Assembly (NCBI RefSeq): GCF_023333595.1
Contig: NZ_JAIQZM010000012.1
Location: forward strand, 62,001-126,000
Reading direction: 5' to 3'
DNA length: 64,000 bases
Source: Argonema galeatum A003/A1
GTDB lineage: Bacteria; Cyanobacteriota; Cyanobacteriia; Cyanobacteriales; Aerosakkonemataceae
Positions 33,423 to 43,363 of the stretch are shown piece after piece. Made by a program: the position numbers and the translations under genes. Each line of letters begins with the position of its first letter. Positions within the stretch are counted from its first letter, which is position 1. Under the pieces are notes generated by a model. The model was not told the DNA's origin, searched no databases, and saw only the letters and a program-made list of their open reading frames with translations.

Positions 33423-36400
33423 TTAAGAATTGACAAGAGCCGGAACTTTTGGATTGAGCAAATCTGCGATCGCACCCAAAAGTTCATCTTCTTGATAAGG
33501 CTTAGTGAAATATCCCACAGCCCCCATTTCTAGGGAAATGAGGCGATGTTTTTCACCCCGGCGAGAAGTCAGCATTACCACAGGCACCTTAGCTAAATCA
33601 GGCTCTTGACGACGATGATTTAAAAATTCAAACCCATTCATCGAAGGCATTTCAATATCGCAAATTACTAATTCGATCGCGCGATTTTGGCGCATTTGCT
33701 GTAATGCCTCAGCACCATTTTGCGCTTGTAACACTTGGTAGCCCGCTCTTTGCAGCAGCAATGCCAGAGTTTGCCGCACGCTAATGGAATCATCCACCAC
33801 CAAAATTTTAGGCGAAGAAGATGGCAGGTGAAGAGGGGGAGAGGGGGCCAGAGGTAGAGCGGGAGTATTTTCTTTTTCCCTGTTAGGAGTCTCCTGCTGT
33901 ACAAGTTTGTCAAATAAGCGATCGACTAAGGCACTACCATCAATAACGAGAGTGAGGCGACCATCGGCTAAAGTGCTACCACCATAAACATAGCTCGGAG
34001 GTGCGATCGCTTTACCCAAAGGTCTGATCACCAGTTCTTGTTCGCCCAAGATTTGGTCAACTTCCAACCCCAAAAGTTCCTGATTCTGGCGTAGCAGCAG
34101 CAACGGACTATAACCAGAGACTTGGGAATGGGAAGTATAACCAAGCAAATCTGCCATATTATATACAGGCACCATAGATTGAGAGTTGCCCGTACTCCAG
34201 CGCAAAACTTTTTGACCTTCCAGTTGCTGAATTTGGGCAGATTTAGGGATGATTATCTGTTCCACAGCATCGGATAGCAGCGCATAAACAGCACCACCCG
34301 CCTCACAAACCATCAACTTTGCCACCGTTAAAGTGAGCGGGAACTGTAGAGAAAACGTAGTTCCTCGCTGCGGTTCGGAGTAAACCGTAACTGAGCCAGA
34401 AACCGCTTGCATTTGGGAACGAACAACATTCAAACCGATACCGCGACCGGAAAGTTCGCTAACTTGGGAGACGGTGGAAAATCCCGGCTCAAATAATAAA
34501 TCCAATACCGCATTCTCAGATAAACTCTTAGCTTGTTCGGCAGACATCCAATTCAGTTCAACAGCACGCTGACGGATGCGCTCTAAATCTAGTCCCTGAC
34601 CATCATCGCTTACTTCAATTATTGTTTGATTTCCCCGATGATAGGCGCGAATTTCAACGTTACCTGTTTCTGGTTTTCCGCACCTAGATCGAATTTCAGG
34701 AAGCTCTATGCCGTGATCGAAAGCATTACGCACTAAATGCAGGAGGGGATCGTACAGCTTGTCTGCCAGCGCCCTATCCACTAGCACATCTGTACCTTGT
34801 AGTGTAAGTTCTACTGATTTGCGATGAGCTGTCGCCAGTTGTTGCAAGAGTCGGGGAAAGCGGCTAAAAATTTCCCCAACAGGCAACATTTGTGCCTCTC
34901 TCATGTCATCTTGCACGTTCTTCAACAGGCGTCGCTGTTTTTCAATAATTTGACTGGATTGCCTTGCTAATATGTCAGTAGAATCTGTGGCTTCTTCCAG
35001 TTGAACGATTTCTTCTAGGGCAGACTGCAACAGTACGTGAAGTTCGCTGTAGGTATCCAATTCCAAGGAATCAAAACTAGAGCTAAATTCAGATTTAAAA
35101 TTTGAGATTGCCGATGGGATTTTTCCTGGTTGAATTTGCAATTTAAAATTTGAAATCTGCCATTTTGCACTTTGACGTTCCTGAGAACTAAATATTTGAT
35201 CGGACCAGTCGCGCAGTTCGCTCATTGTTTGCTCGTGGCGTCGCAAGCGCAAGCGCGATCGGACCACAGATTCTTGAATTTGTTCGGCAATGTTACCCAG
35301 CCGATTTTGGTTAATCAACAATTCACCCGCCCAGTGACTTAGGCGTTTTAGCAGTTCTAACTCAACTCTTACAGATGGGGCTACCGATTTTGGATTTTGG
35401 CTCGTTCCCTGGCTTCTACCTGGAATTGCGGATTTTTGATTGATGAATTGAGAATTGAGAATTGGGAATTGCGAATTTTCTCGATTTTCCCTGCTTTCGG
35501 GATCGTTCGCCACCTCGGTTAGCGTTGCATCTGTTGTCTGCTGTTCTAGTTGGTTAATTTCATAACTCCCTTCACCAAGATCGACTGCGAAGCTGCCAAA
35601 AACATCGTCCAGCGTTGGATCTAAAGATATCTCTGGAAAATCAACAGAGTTTTCTATATCAACAAGAGTTTCTGAATCATCTTGAAAGCTAGAGAATAGC
35701 AGATCTGATTCATAGAAAAGAGATTCTTCATTTTCCTTTTCTCCCCCACTCAAGAGATCCTCTGCCCCCCTACTCCCCTGCTCCTCTGCCCCTCTGCCCC
35801 CCTGCCCCTCTGCTCCTCTGCCCCCCTGCCCCTCTGCTCCTCTGCCCCCCTGCCCCTCTGCTCCTCTGCCCCCCTGCCCCTCTGCTCCCGAAGCCACTCC
35901 TGCTGACAGAATTGTCCCGGCTAGCTGTTGTAAAGTAAAGGAGGGTTCTCCACCACGGGTGCGATCGCCTGCTACCACAGCCGCCCACCCTTGCCAAAAA
36001 TCTGTCAGCGCCACCTTAGCAATAGTAGCTGCCTGTTTTGGATGAAGATCTAGAGCCGCAACAGTTTTTTGTGCGATCGCACCAAACCCCGGTAAATTTA
36101 GAGATTCCGCCAAGCCTACAAAAATTTCCGCCTGTTCTCGTAAAGCTGGATCTACCTGCCACGGCTTGCAATTCTTTAAAACATCTGCTAACTCTTCCAG
36201 CCGTTGTTTCACACCAACTTCAAAAATAGATTTAGTGATATCAAATCCCAGTTCAAGTGAAGTTGGAATATGAGTTTCTCGACCAAAATAATCTCCTAAT
36301 TTTTCTTGCAATTGGGCAAAAATATAAACCGTCCGATCCAAAACTTCACTGTCATTCACATAACCGCCTTGGATCTCCAGCATCAAAGGTAAGCGCAGAC

Positions 36401-36695
36401 ACTCGTACCCCTGAAGCAACAGCGTTTCCAACTCCGTATCAATCACCAAATCGGGGTTATAAAGAGCCTTAAATACATCCTCCAAATGGTGGGCTACGGT
36501 TTTAATTGTCTCTAAACCCATATTAGCCGCGGCACCTTTGAGGGTATGGGTTGTCCGCATCAGACTATGGACTTTAACAAGGCTGTAATCTGACTTTAAA
36601 GTTAGCAAATCTTGCTCCATCGCTTGCAACAGTTCTGGCGCTTCTGTAACAAAGTATTGATAACCTTGTTCGCGGATAGTAGTGTCAATGCTCAT
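33423..36695 (-). CDS. CheA-type hybrid histidine kinase (PixL/HmpE-like)
   Basis: 1090 residues. Hpt domain with phospho-His50 in THTLKGAAANMG; long linker with intergenic-repeat-derived sequence; dimerisation helices (ELELLKRLSHWAGELLINQN); HATPase (LVRNAFDHGIELPEIR, DDGQGLDLERI, GRGIGLNVVRSQ); CheW-like domain; C-terminal receiver (ILVVDDSISVRQT, phospho-Asp in VICDIEMPSMNGFEF, TKPYQ). It phosphorylates CheY-type regulators to control type IV pilus-based motility or phototaxis. It is the last gene of a pixG-H-I-J-L-like operon. The linker contains an in-frame 24-bp tandem repeat (35761-35890). Confidence 0.93.
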   Translation of the reverse strand: MSIDTTIREQGYQYFVTEAPELLQAMEQDLLTLKSDYSLVKVHSLMRTTHTLKGAAANMGLETIKTVAHHLEDVFKALYNPDLVIDTELETLLLQGYECLRLPLMLEIQGGYVNDSEVLDRTVYIFAQLQEKLGDYFGRETHIPTSLELGFDITKSIFEVGVKQRLEELADVLKNCKPWQVDPALREQAEIFVGLAESLNLPGFGAIAQKTVAALDLHPKQAATIAKVALTDFWQGWAAVVAGDRTRGGEPSFTLQQLAGTILSAGVASGAEGQGGRGAEGQGGRGAEGQGGRGAEGQGGRGAEEQGSRGAEDLLSGGEKENEESLFYESDLLFSSFQDDSETLVDIENSVDFPEISLDPTLDDVFGSFAVDLGEGSYEINQLEQQTTDATLTEVANDPESRENRENSQFPILNSQFINQKSAIPGRSQGTSQNPKSVAPSVRVELELLKRLSHWAGELLINQNRLGNIAEQIQESVVRSRLRLRRHEQTMSELRDWSDQIFSSQERQSAKWQISNFKLQIQPGKIPSAISNFKSEFSSSFDSLELDTYSELHVLLQSALEEIVQLEEATDSTDILARQSSQIIEKQRRLLKNVQDDMREAQMLPVGEIFSRFPRLLQQLATAHRKSVELTLQGTDVLVDRALADKLYDPLLHLVRNAFDHGIELPEIRSRCGKPETGNVEIRAYHRGNQTIIEVSDDGQGLDLERIRQRAVELNWMSAEQAKSLSENAVLDLLFEPGFSTVSQVSELSGRGIGLNVVRSQMQAVSGSVTVYSEPQRGTTFSLQFPLTLTVAKLMVCEAGGAVYALLSDAVEQIIIPKSAQIQQLEGQKVLRWSTGNSQSMVPVYNMADLLGYTSHSQVSGYSPLLLLRQNQELLGLEVDQILGEQELVIRPLGKAIAPPSYVYGGSTLADGRLTLVIDGSALVDRLFDKLVQQETPNREKENTPALPLAPSPPLHLPSSSPKILVVDDSISVRQTLALLLQRAGYQVLQAQNGAEALQQMRQNRAIELVICDIEMPSMNGFEFLNHRRQEPDLAKVPVVMLTSRRGEKHRLISLEMGAVGYFTKPYQEDELLGAIADLLNPKVPALVNS
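35761..35890. repeat. In-frame 24-bp tandem repeat in the CheA linker
   Basis: A polypyrimidine (plus strand) unit of 24 bp, TGCCCCCCTGCCCCTCTGCT + CCTC, is repeated about four times and degenerates at the left end. In the CheA frame it encodes GGRGAEGQ octapeptides. The same kind of CCCCTGCTCC sequence is otherwise seen between cyanobacterial genes. Copy number changes would keep the frame. Confidence 0.9.
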
Positions 36696-36714
36696 GATTT
36701 TTGGATTTCAAATT

Positions 36715-37008
36715 TAAAGAGATTTCAAATTTTAGATGGGAGATTTCAAATTTTAATTAAGAAAATCTGAAATCTGAAATTAATTAAATCTTGCACTTTC
36801 AGCCTTTGCCTATGATGTCCGGTCGCATCGTTAGTGTAAGATTGATATCGTCAAATTGTCTGTTTTTATCGTAGGTTAATTTTTACCGCAGATAAAGAAG
36901 GATGAACGCTGATGAACGCAGATATGAGAACAATTGAAAGAGATTTCAGATTTCAGATTTTCTTAATTTTAAATTTGAAATCTAAAATCTAAAATTTGAA
37001 ATCTCTTT
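36715..37008. repeat. Intergenic inverted-repeat element with dispersed core (copy 2)
   Basis: Imperfect arms of about 65-70 bp built from AAATCTGAAATC/GATTTCAGATTT-type heptamers lie at about 36715-36785 and 36940-37008 in inverted orientation. They flank the core 36811-36926, which matches the repeat at 17708-17826. It fills the space between the MCP and CheA genes of one operon, so the operon mRNA would contain a long stem-loop here. Confidence 0.75.
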
Positions 37009-37011
37009 CAC

Positions 37012-40000
37012 TCAATTGACTTTGAATCGTCCGACACTAGCCTGCAAATCTTCTGCCATTGTTAGTAACTCTTTGAAGGAAGCTGAAATATTCAGAGAAT
37101 CCGCAGAAGTTTTGTTAGCGATCGCAGCCACGCTCGTCATCGTTTCAGTCACAGAGTGAGATTGCTGAGTTTGCAACTGAGTCGCCTGTGTAATCCCCTC
37201 TACCAACTTTTGAATTTGTGCCGTCGCAGTCACGATCTCATTCAAACTCTGGCGACTTTCATTTACCAGATGAGTACCTTGCACCACCTGTTGAATGCCG
37301 GTATCCATCGCTATTACGACTTCCCCCGTTTCCGATTGAATTTCCTGCACCAGCTGCTCGATTTCAGTTGTTGCTCCCGCCGACTGACGAGCCAGACTAC
37401 GCACTTCATCCGCTACCACAGCAAACCCCTTACCGTATTCTCCCGCTCTCGTAGCTTCGATCGCAGCATTGAGCGCCAACAAGTTAGTTTGAGTAGCCAA
37501 ATCCCGAATCAAATTCACCACTTTCGAGATTTTTTGCGATGATTCGCTCAGGCGCTTAATCTTCTTACCAGTTGTCGCCACCGTCTCCCGAATTGTGATG
37601 ATTTCCTCCACCGTGCGGTTCATCGCTGCATCACCTTGGCGTACAGTTTGGTTAGCTTGCTTTACCGCCACTTCCACCTGATGAGCGTTTATTGCCACCG
37701 CTTGCGTGGAATCTACCATCGCCTTAACCTGTCCGAGAGCCTGGGTGAGTTCCTGGAACTGATGCTGGGATTCCTTAGAGAGTACCTCAATCGACAAACC
37801 GCTCACCTGAGAAGTCTGTTGCACCTTTCCAGCCGCAGCCTGCACCTGCACGAGGATTTTGCGTAAGCTTTGAATCATGTTATTGTAAGCATCCGCGATC
37901 GTCCCCACTTCATCGGTTGTGATCGGAAGTCGTCCAGTCAAGTCACCCTTCAAAGTCGGCTGAATAGCACCCAGCAACTGAATAGCTCGTTGTTGCAACA
38001 GCTCTTTTGCTTCCTTCTCCCGTTTTGCCGCCGTAGCCAATTCCTCAGATTGCTGCTTAACTTGTTCCACATATTTGGCTTGTCGCAAAGCCACACCCAT
38101 TTGGATACCAACTTGAGCCAGCAAGTTCACCTCAGAATCTTCCCACTGACGAACATCTGAGTGTTGATAAGAAGCTAGCAAACCCCAAAGCGTATCGCCC
38201 ACAAAAATCGGCACGATAATATAAGCTTTGATCTCATAATGCTCCAGCATTTCGACGTGACAGCGAGACAAACCAGCCTTGGTGACATCATCAGCTTTGG
38301 AGTGAATATCTTCGACGGCAAACTTTTGATTGTTGCGATATCGACCGCCTTGGGTTTCTTGCAAGTGGGTATCTTCCCAAACGGTGGTAAAATCGGGGCC
38401 GACCCATTTCCTCCAGCTACCGCCTACCGCCTCTGCCACAAATATCCCACTCCAGTCGGGTTGGAACTGATAAACTGCCACGCGATCGCAATTGAGCAAC
38501 TGTCGCATTTCCTGGGTAGTCGTCTTGAAGATATTATTAACATCTAACGACAGCCGAATCTTGTCGATAACTTTAGTTAGCGTTTGCTCCCGTTGTGCTA
38601 CCTCACCCAGTTTTTCAGATTTTTTCTGCAATTGTTTGATGCTTTCGCTTTGCAGCAAGGCTACTCCTAATTGAGTGCCAATCTGAGTCAGCAAATTCAC
38701 CTCAGACTCTTCCCAATGACGAGAACCTGTGTTTTGATAAGCACCAACTAAGCCCCAAAGCTTTTCTCCTGCAAAAATCGGCACAAGTATGTAGGCTTTG
38801 GCCTCAAATTGCTCCAAAAGTTCTATGTAGCAATCTGGAAAACCTGCCTTGGAGACATCATCAACTACGAAATTGTGGCGTTCGTGGCGATGTCCTCCTC
38901 TAGTTTGCTGCAAATAAGTGTCGGCAACTCTGAATTTGGCTCCCTTTCGTTGTAGCGTACCGCCATAATCAACAATGTCGTCTACGTAGTGGTTATCATC
39001 TGAATGATTGTTTACTAGACTCGTCCAGCCGGTAGCAACGGACTCGGCCATGAATGTACCGCTCCAATCGGGATTGAAGTGATAAATTACTACTCGATCT
39101 GCACTTAACAACCGTCGGATTTGTTGAGTGGTTGTTTTGAAAATTGTGTCGATGTCCTGGGAATTCTGAATCTTATCGGCAATTGATTGTCCAACTTTAC
39201 CGATAATCTGAATAAAGTTTTTCTCCCGTTCGGCTACAACAGTTAACTGTTCCGATTTATCTTTCAGTTGTTGCAGATAGTTCGCTTGACCCAAAGCAAC
39301 CCCAAATTGAGCGGCAATTCGCTTGGCAAAATCAATTTCATGGGTTTGCCACTGACGCGGGCCATTGCACTGGTGGATGCAAAGCAATCCCCACAATTCT
39401 TCTCCGTTTATTAAGGGCACAATTAAGTTAGCTCGGATTTGAAATTGGGCGAGTAACTCAACGTGACATTCGGACATTCCCGAATTGTGGATATCAGCAA
39501 CCGCTTGGATTCTACCCTGCCGATATAGAGGAGCAAACTGTTCTCCGAATAAGTGGTCGCGTACTTTTAATCCCAATGTTGAAGTGTAGCTAGATAGGAC
39601 ATCCTCGGAGATAAATTCTCCTTCGTCAAAGCCTTTTTCAGGAAAGAAGCGAAACACTGCCACGCGATCGGCATTAAGTAGCTGTCTGACTTCTCGGCTA
39701 GTTGATTTGAATAGGGTATCCAGATCCTGGGATTGTCGGATGCGACTGATAACTTTGTTCAAGGTTTGCTCTTGTTCCACCTGACGTTGCAACTGCACGC
39801 GGAATTCATGCGGCTGCATAATCATGGAGAGTTCTATGGCAATCTGATAAACTAAGTTGATTTCTGTTTCCAGCCAATGACGGGTTGTACTGCACTGTTG
39901 TACTACCAGCAAACCCCATACTTTTTCATCCATCAACAGGGGTATGCTTAAAGTTGCTTTTACTTGCAGATTCTCCCGCAACTGCATTTGAGAAAGGGTG

Positions 40001-40551
40001 ATTTCGTTGGCAGAAATATCATCAATTGCTACAACTTGCCGAGATAAATAATCTGAGGCTCGATCGGCCCCAAAACAACTGCTGGCAAAACTTTGTCCCA
40101 AGGATGAAGTCAATTCTCGCTCGCTTGCTTCTGCTACGACGACCCCAAAGCTATCTCCGTTGAAGCGATAGATCAGTACGCGATCGGCTTGCAGGTTTTT
40201 CCGCAGTTCGATGACGGCGGTTCTTAGTTTGGTATCTACGTCTGGTGCTTGGCGAATTGTAGATGCGATCGCAAATAATTTGTCTCGCTCGCTCTTAAAT
40301 TGTGCTTGAATGCTTGTATCCCAGGTGGCTTTAAATTTTTGCTCTACGTTGGCCACCAAACTTTCTATCCGCAGCACTTTATTTTGGAATTCCGGTGTTT
40401 TCCATACGACCGATTTTTCTAAGTCTGATTTTAAGCTGCCCAATGCTGTAGCGATTATGCGGATAGGGGAACTGCCATTTATCTGGGGCCGATCGCCTTT
40501 ATTACCGTTAGTTTCTTGTTCGGTTTGATTACTTTGGTAGTACGCAGTCAT
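37012..40551 (-). CDS. Multi-GAF methyl-accepting chemotaxis protein (PixJ/HmpD-like)
   Basis: 1179 residues without a convincing membrane segment. Four GAF domains in tandem (RVLIYRFNGDSFGVVVAEA; RVAVFRFFPEKGFDEG; RVVIYHFNPDWSGTFMAES; RVAVYQFQPDWSGIFVAEA), then HAMP (LTGRLPITTDEVGTIADAYN), coiled coil and the MCP signalling tip (RDLATQTNLLALNAAIEATR, then GKGFAVVADEVRSLARQ). GAF 2 and GAF 4 contain SECHVELL and SRCHVEML, positions that resemble bilin-attachment Cys-His pairs of cyanobacteriochromes; GAF 3 has DCYIELL. It may thus sense light, but bilin binding is unproven. It lies between the CheW-like and CheA-like genes. Confidence 0.92.
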   Translation of the reverse strand: MTAYYQSNQTEQETNGNKGDRPQINGSSPIRIIATALGSLKSDLEKSVVWKTPEFQNKVLRIESLVANVEQKFKATWDTSIQAQFKSERDKLFAIASTIRQAPDVDTKLRTAVIELRKNLQADRVLIYRFNGDSFGVVVAEASERELTSSLGQSFASSCFGADRASDYLSRQVVAIDDISANEITLSQMQLRENLQVKATLSIPLLMDEKVWGLLVVQQCSTTRHWLETEINLVYQIAIELSMIMQPHEFRVQLQRQVEQEQTLNKVISRIRQSQDLDTLFKSTSREVRQLLNADRVAVFRFFPEKGFDEGEFISEDVLSSYTSTLGLKVRDHLFGEQFAPLYRQGRIQAVADIHNSGMSECHVELLAQFQIRANLIVPLINGEELWGLLCIHQCNGPRQWQTHEIDFAKRIAAQFGVALGQANYLQQLKDKSEQLTVVAEREKNFIQIIGKVGQSIADKIQNSQDIDTIFKTTTQQIRRLLSADRVVIYHFNPDWSGTFMAESVATGWTSLVNNHSDDNHYVDDIVDYGGTLQRKGAKFRVADTYLQQTRGGHRHERHNFVVDDVSKAGFPDCYIELLEQFEAKAYILVPIFAGEKLWGLVGAYQNTGSRHWEESEVNLLTQIGTQLGVALLQSESIKQLQKKSEKLGEVAQREQTLTKVIDKIRLSLDVNNIFKTTTQEMRQLLNCDRVAVYQFQPDWSGIFVAEAVGGSWRKWVGPDFTTVWEDTHLQETQGGRYRNNQKFAVEDIHSKADDVTKAGLSRCHVEMLEHYEIKAYIIVPIFVGDTLWGLLASYQHSDVRQWEDSEVNLLAQVGIQMGVALRQAKYVEQVKQQSEELATAAKREKEAKELLQQRAIQLLGAIQPTLKGDLTGRLPITTDEVGTIADAYNNMIQSLRKILVQVQAAAGKVQQTSQVSGLSIEVLSKESQHQFQELTQALGQVKAMVDSTQAVAINAHQVEVAVKQANQTVRQGDAAMNRTVEEIITIRETVATTGKKIKRLSESSQKISKVVNLIRDLATQTNLLALNAAIEATRAGEYGKGFAVVADEVRSLARQSAGATTEIEQLVQEIQSETGEVVIAMDTGIQQVVQGTHLVNESRQSLNEIVTATAQIQKLVEGITQATQLQTQQSHSVTETMTSVAAIANKTSADSLNISASFKELLTMAEDLQASVGRFKVN

Positions 40552-40620
40552 GATTAAGCCTCAGTCAATCGATTTTGGATTTTGGATGAAAGGATTTTGG
40601 ATGAAAGGATTTTATTAACC

Positions 40621-40730
40621 AGGACTTACGCAAAAACCTTGGTTTTGCCCCCCCGCCCCCCCAAATCTGGGGGGCCCCTCCTCATTCCCCCCAGATTTGG
40701 GGGGCTAGGGGGGAGAAAAGCGTAAGTCCT
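40621..40730. repeat. Palindromic element with AGGACTTACGC termini
   Basis: AGGACTTACGC and GCGTAAGTCCT form terminal inverted repeats around internal CCCCCCAAATCTGGGGGG hairpins. The size (110 bp) and ends are those of a small non-autonomous mobile repeat. It is inserted between the cheW-like and MCP genes. Confidence 0.8.
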
Positions 40731-40731
40731 A

Positions 40732-41286
40732 TTAACTTTGAAATTTCTTCCAAAGAGGAGCTTGTGCTAGCGCTTCAGCATTAAGTACCATCAAAACTTC
40801 GTTATTCGCTGCAACTAAGTAACCCTGCAAATAAGGCATTATTTCTGGAGAGAACAATCCTATGGAAGGGACTTGTATTTGTTGGATATCGTGCAATTCG
40901 ATATCGCTTATTTGCGAAACGACTAATCCTAGATATTGGTCGTTTACTTGGATAGCGATCGCCATCAAATCCCCCCCAACTCCCCCCTTACCAACAGAAA
41001 GTTCGCACAAGGCTGGAAATCCCATTAGTTGACCGATATCCACCAGCCACAGCATCTCCCCGCGCCAGTTGTAAATTCCCAGCACGCAACTAGGCATTTG
41101 AGGAACCGGCAGAATATCAGCCCCCAATACCCGCATTACCTGGCTGATAATATTAACGGGAAGCAAAGCTTTACCTTCTGAGCCTAGCTGAAAGCGTAAA
41201 AATTTCTCTGCCTCTGCGGAAGCTGCTGCTTTACGAATAGGCGCAACACGGGTAAGCGCGGAAACCTGTTTTACAGAATCAACCAT
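40732..41286 (-). CDS. CheW-type adaptor (PixI/HmpC-like)
   Basis: 184 residues with a single CheW domain (KFLRFQLGSEGKALLPVNII, VLGIYNWRGEMLWLVDIGQL, IAIQVNDQYLGLVVSQISDI, YLQGYLVAANNEVLMVLN). It links the MCP to the CheA-type kinase in the signalling array. Same strand as and between the cheY-like and MCP genes. Confidence 0.92.
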   Translation of the reverse strand: MVDSVKQVSALTRVAPIRKAAASAEAEKFLRFQLGSEGKALLPVNIISQVMRVLGADILPVPQMPSCVLGIYNWRGEMLWLVDIGQLMGFPALCELSVGKGGVGGDLMAIAIQVNDQYLGLVVSQISDIELHDIQQIQVPSIGLFSPEIMPYLQGYLVAANNEVLMVLNAEALAQAPLWKKFQS

Positions 41287-41384
41287 ACTTTTTAGTTATT
41301 GTTAATTGTTCATTGTTCATTTTTTAGTCCTTAGTCGATAGTGGATAGTACAAAAACAACTGACTAATGACTAATGACTAATGA

Positions 41385-41747
41385 CTACTTCATTAGTTGT
41401 CGGATTGTACGCAGCAATTCTGTCTGCTCTACGGGTTTGGGCAAGTAGGCATCCGCACCTAACATATTAGCCCACATTTTGTCAACATCAGTATCTTTTG
41501 TGGAACACATGACTACTGGAATCTGGTTAGTCTCCGGATCGCTTTTTATTTCTCGGCACAGTTCAAACCCACTTTGACCGGGCAAGACGACATCAAGAAT
41601 AATCAAGTTTGGCTTGTGTGAATGCAGTTTTTCGTGAGCCTCTTCACCACTCTTGGCAGTAACCACAGATAACCCAGCTTGTTGCAGGTAGGAAGTCATG
41701 ACTTCCATGTCCGTCAAGCTATCTTCAACTACTAATACTGTACTCAT
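41385..41747 (-). CDS. CheY-type response regulator (PixH/HmpB-like)
   Basis: 120 residues, a lone receiver: STVLVVEDSLTDMEVM, phospho-Asp in LIILDVVLPGQSGFELCR, CSTKD and LPKPVEQTELL. It has no output domain. ACTAATG heptamer repeats (about 41362-41388) reach its stop codon. Probable phosphoacceptor from the CheA-type kinase. Confidence 0.93.
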   Translation of the reverse strand: MSTVLVVEDSLTDMEVMTSYLQQAGLSVVTAKSGEEAHEKLHSHKPNLIILDVVLPGQSGFELCREIKSDPETNQIPVVMCSTKDTDVDKMWANMLGADAYLPKPVEQTELLRTIRQLMK

Positions 41748-41838
41748 ACAATCCTCTTAAATGACGATTTGCAAGCGGTAATTTGAATTTTTAGATGGCA
41801 GATTTAAAATCTCAAATCTAAAATTCCCCATTACCTCT

Positions 41839-43128
41839 TTACAAAGCTTGATAGTGCAACAATGGAGGTGCAGACTCTGAAAAAGATGAAGAATTTAAGT
41901 GCTTTTGGAGGGCTGCCAGTACTTTTTGGGCTACTACCGGCTTAGCCAAAAAGTCAGTTGCCCCAACCATTTTGGCGCGAACTCGGTCAACTATACCGTC
42001 ATTGCCGGTGAGAATAATAATGGGTGTGTTTTTAAAAGATGAAATTCTCCGGATCTGGGCGCAAATTTCGTAGCCGTTAGCAACTGGCATAACCAGATCT
42101 AAGAAAATTGCATCTGGTTTGTGTTGCAGCAGCAGGGGCAAAGCTTGCATGGAATCTTTGATACTGAGAAATCCATAGTTAGCTTTGTTAAGAATATCCT
42201 CCATTATTTGGCAGTCGAGTACGCTATCGTCTACGTATGCCACTAAGGGTCTACGTGATAAAACTGGTGGCCCAGGCGGTGAGGATAAGGGTCTAGCTGA
42301 TGAAACTGGCGGTTGGGGCGGTGCAGTAGGGGGGATGCGTGCTTCTTCCCGGCTTGTTTGCGATGAGATTGTGGGGGTTGTGGCGGTTATGGGGGTTACG
42401 GCTTGTTGAGGCACGTCCGTAATTTCTACCAGTCCGATGATTTTTTTGCGGATATAGGGGAGGAGCGATCGCACTAACAAAAGTAAATCTTGCTTAATAA
42501 AAATCGACAAATCTCTCAGACTATGTTTTCCGTCAATCACCTTTACCAGGGTTTGATAAACGCGGGGTGAGGCCAGCTTTTGCAGTTCCTCTGGTTGTTT
42601 GAGTACAGGAGCAAAATTTGGAGATAAATTCCCTAAACCAGCTTTGCACCAGGTTTCCCAAACCTGTTGGGACTCTTGGAGAGCTTGTGCTGGGTTCATT
42701 AAGGTTAGCGACGCATCCAACACATCTTCTCGATCGACAGTGAATGTTAGCGGCTGTTTCTCCTGGTGCTGTAGAATATCGAATAATACTTCCGCTACGG
42801 CGCTCTTGATCGCAGCCACAGCTTGTTCCCCTGCGATCTTCTGCCGCTTCACCAAAACAGTCAGAACTTGATACTCCCAGTATCTAGATAGTTCTGTCTC
42901 TCGGAGGCGGACACCATTAGGAGGTATCTGGGGGCAGTATTGAGTCAGAAGCCGGTTCCACCTTCTGTGCAGATGTACTCCCCCGGTAGCCCAGACAAGG
43001 CGACCAAGACAAAAGTAAAGGCTCCAAGTAGTTGCTCCCTGTATATCAAGCCTCCCAGTGAATTGCCTCTGGCTATAACTTTGAATTTGGTCGCTCAGCT
43101 TGTCAGTAGCTAAATTGTTGGTAGTCAT
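41839..43128 (-). CDS. PatA-type response regulator (PixG/HmpA-like)
   Basis: 429 residues. An N-terminal DUF4388/PATAN-like domain (QFTGRLDIQGATTWSLYFCL, LGRLVWATGGVHLHRRW) is followed by a helical middle, a Pro/Ser-rich linker and a C-terminal receiver (LVAYVDDSVLDCQIMEDIL, phospho-Asp in AIFLDLVMPVANGYE, LAKPV). This is the first gene of the operon and the usual partner in Pix- and Hmp-type clusters. It controls direction or activation of the type IV pilus motor in related systems. Confidence 0.9.
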   Translation of the reverse strand: MTTNNLATDKLSDQIQSYSQRQFTGRLDIQGATTWSLYFCLGRLVWATGGVHLHRRWNRLLTQYCPQIPPNGVRLRETELSRYWEYQVLTVLVKRQKIAGEQAVAAIKSAVAEVLFDILQHQEKQPLTFTVDREDVLDASLTLMNPAQALQESQQVWETWCKAGLGNLSPNFAPVLKQPEELQKLASPRVYQTLVKVIDGKHSLRDLSIFIKQDLLLLVRSLLPYIRKKIIGLVEITDVPQQAVTPITATTPTISSQTSREEARIPPTAPPQPPVSSARPLSSPPGPPVLSRRPLVAYVDDSVLDCQIMEDILNKANYGFLSIKDSMQALPLLLQHKPDAIFLDLVMPVANGYEICAQIRRISSFKNTPIIILTGNDGIVDRVRAKMVGATDFLAKPVVAQKVLAALQKHLNSSSFSESAPPLLHYQAL

Positions 43129-43363
43129 CCTGGTTCCCTAGAAGCATTTCGCAAAGATTTAGTGTGATTTAAATTACATATCTTTATCTTACTTTTGCTG
43201 GATTGCAAAAAACTAAAAGTTATAAATCTTAAAAAATCCTTAACAAAACAACAATATCAGTTGTAAGTGAGAGGGCAGCTTACTTTTAATTTTAAAGATC
43301 TTAATATTAAGCTATTATTAAACCTAAGTGTTTACCCTTAGATTACACGCTCAAAACACTGCT

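Noticed and set aside
35770..35997. Repetitive Arg/Gly-rich frame overlapping the CheA linker
   Set aside because: It is an alternative frame of the 24-bp repeat inside the CheA gene.
42185..42409. Gly-rich frame opposite the PixG-like gene
   Set aside because: It is the complement of the Pro/Ser-rich linker codons.
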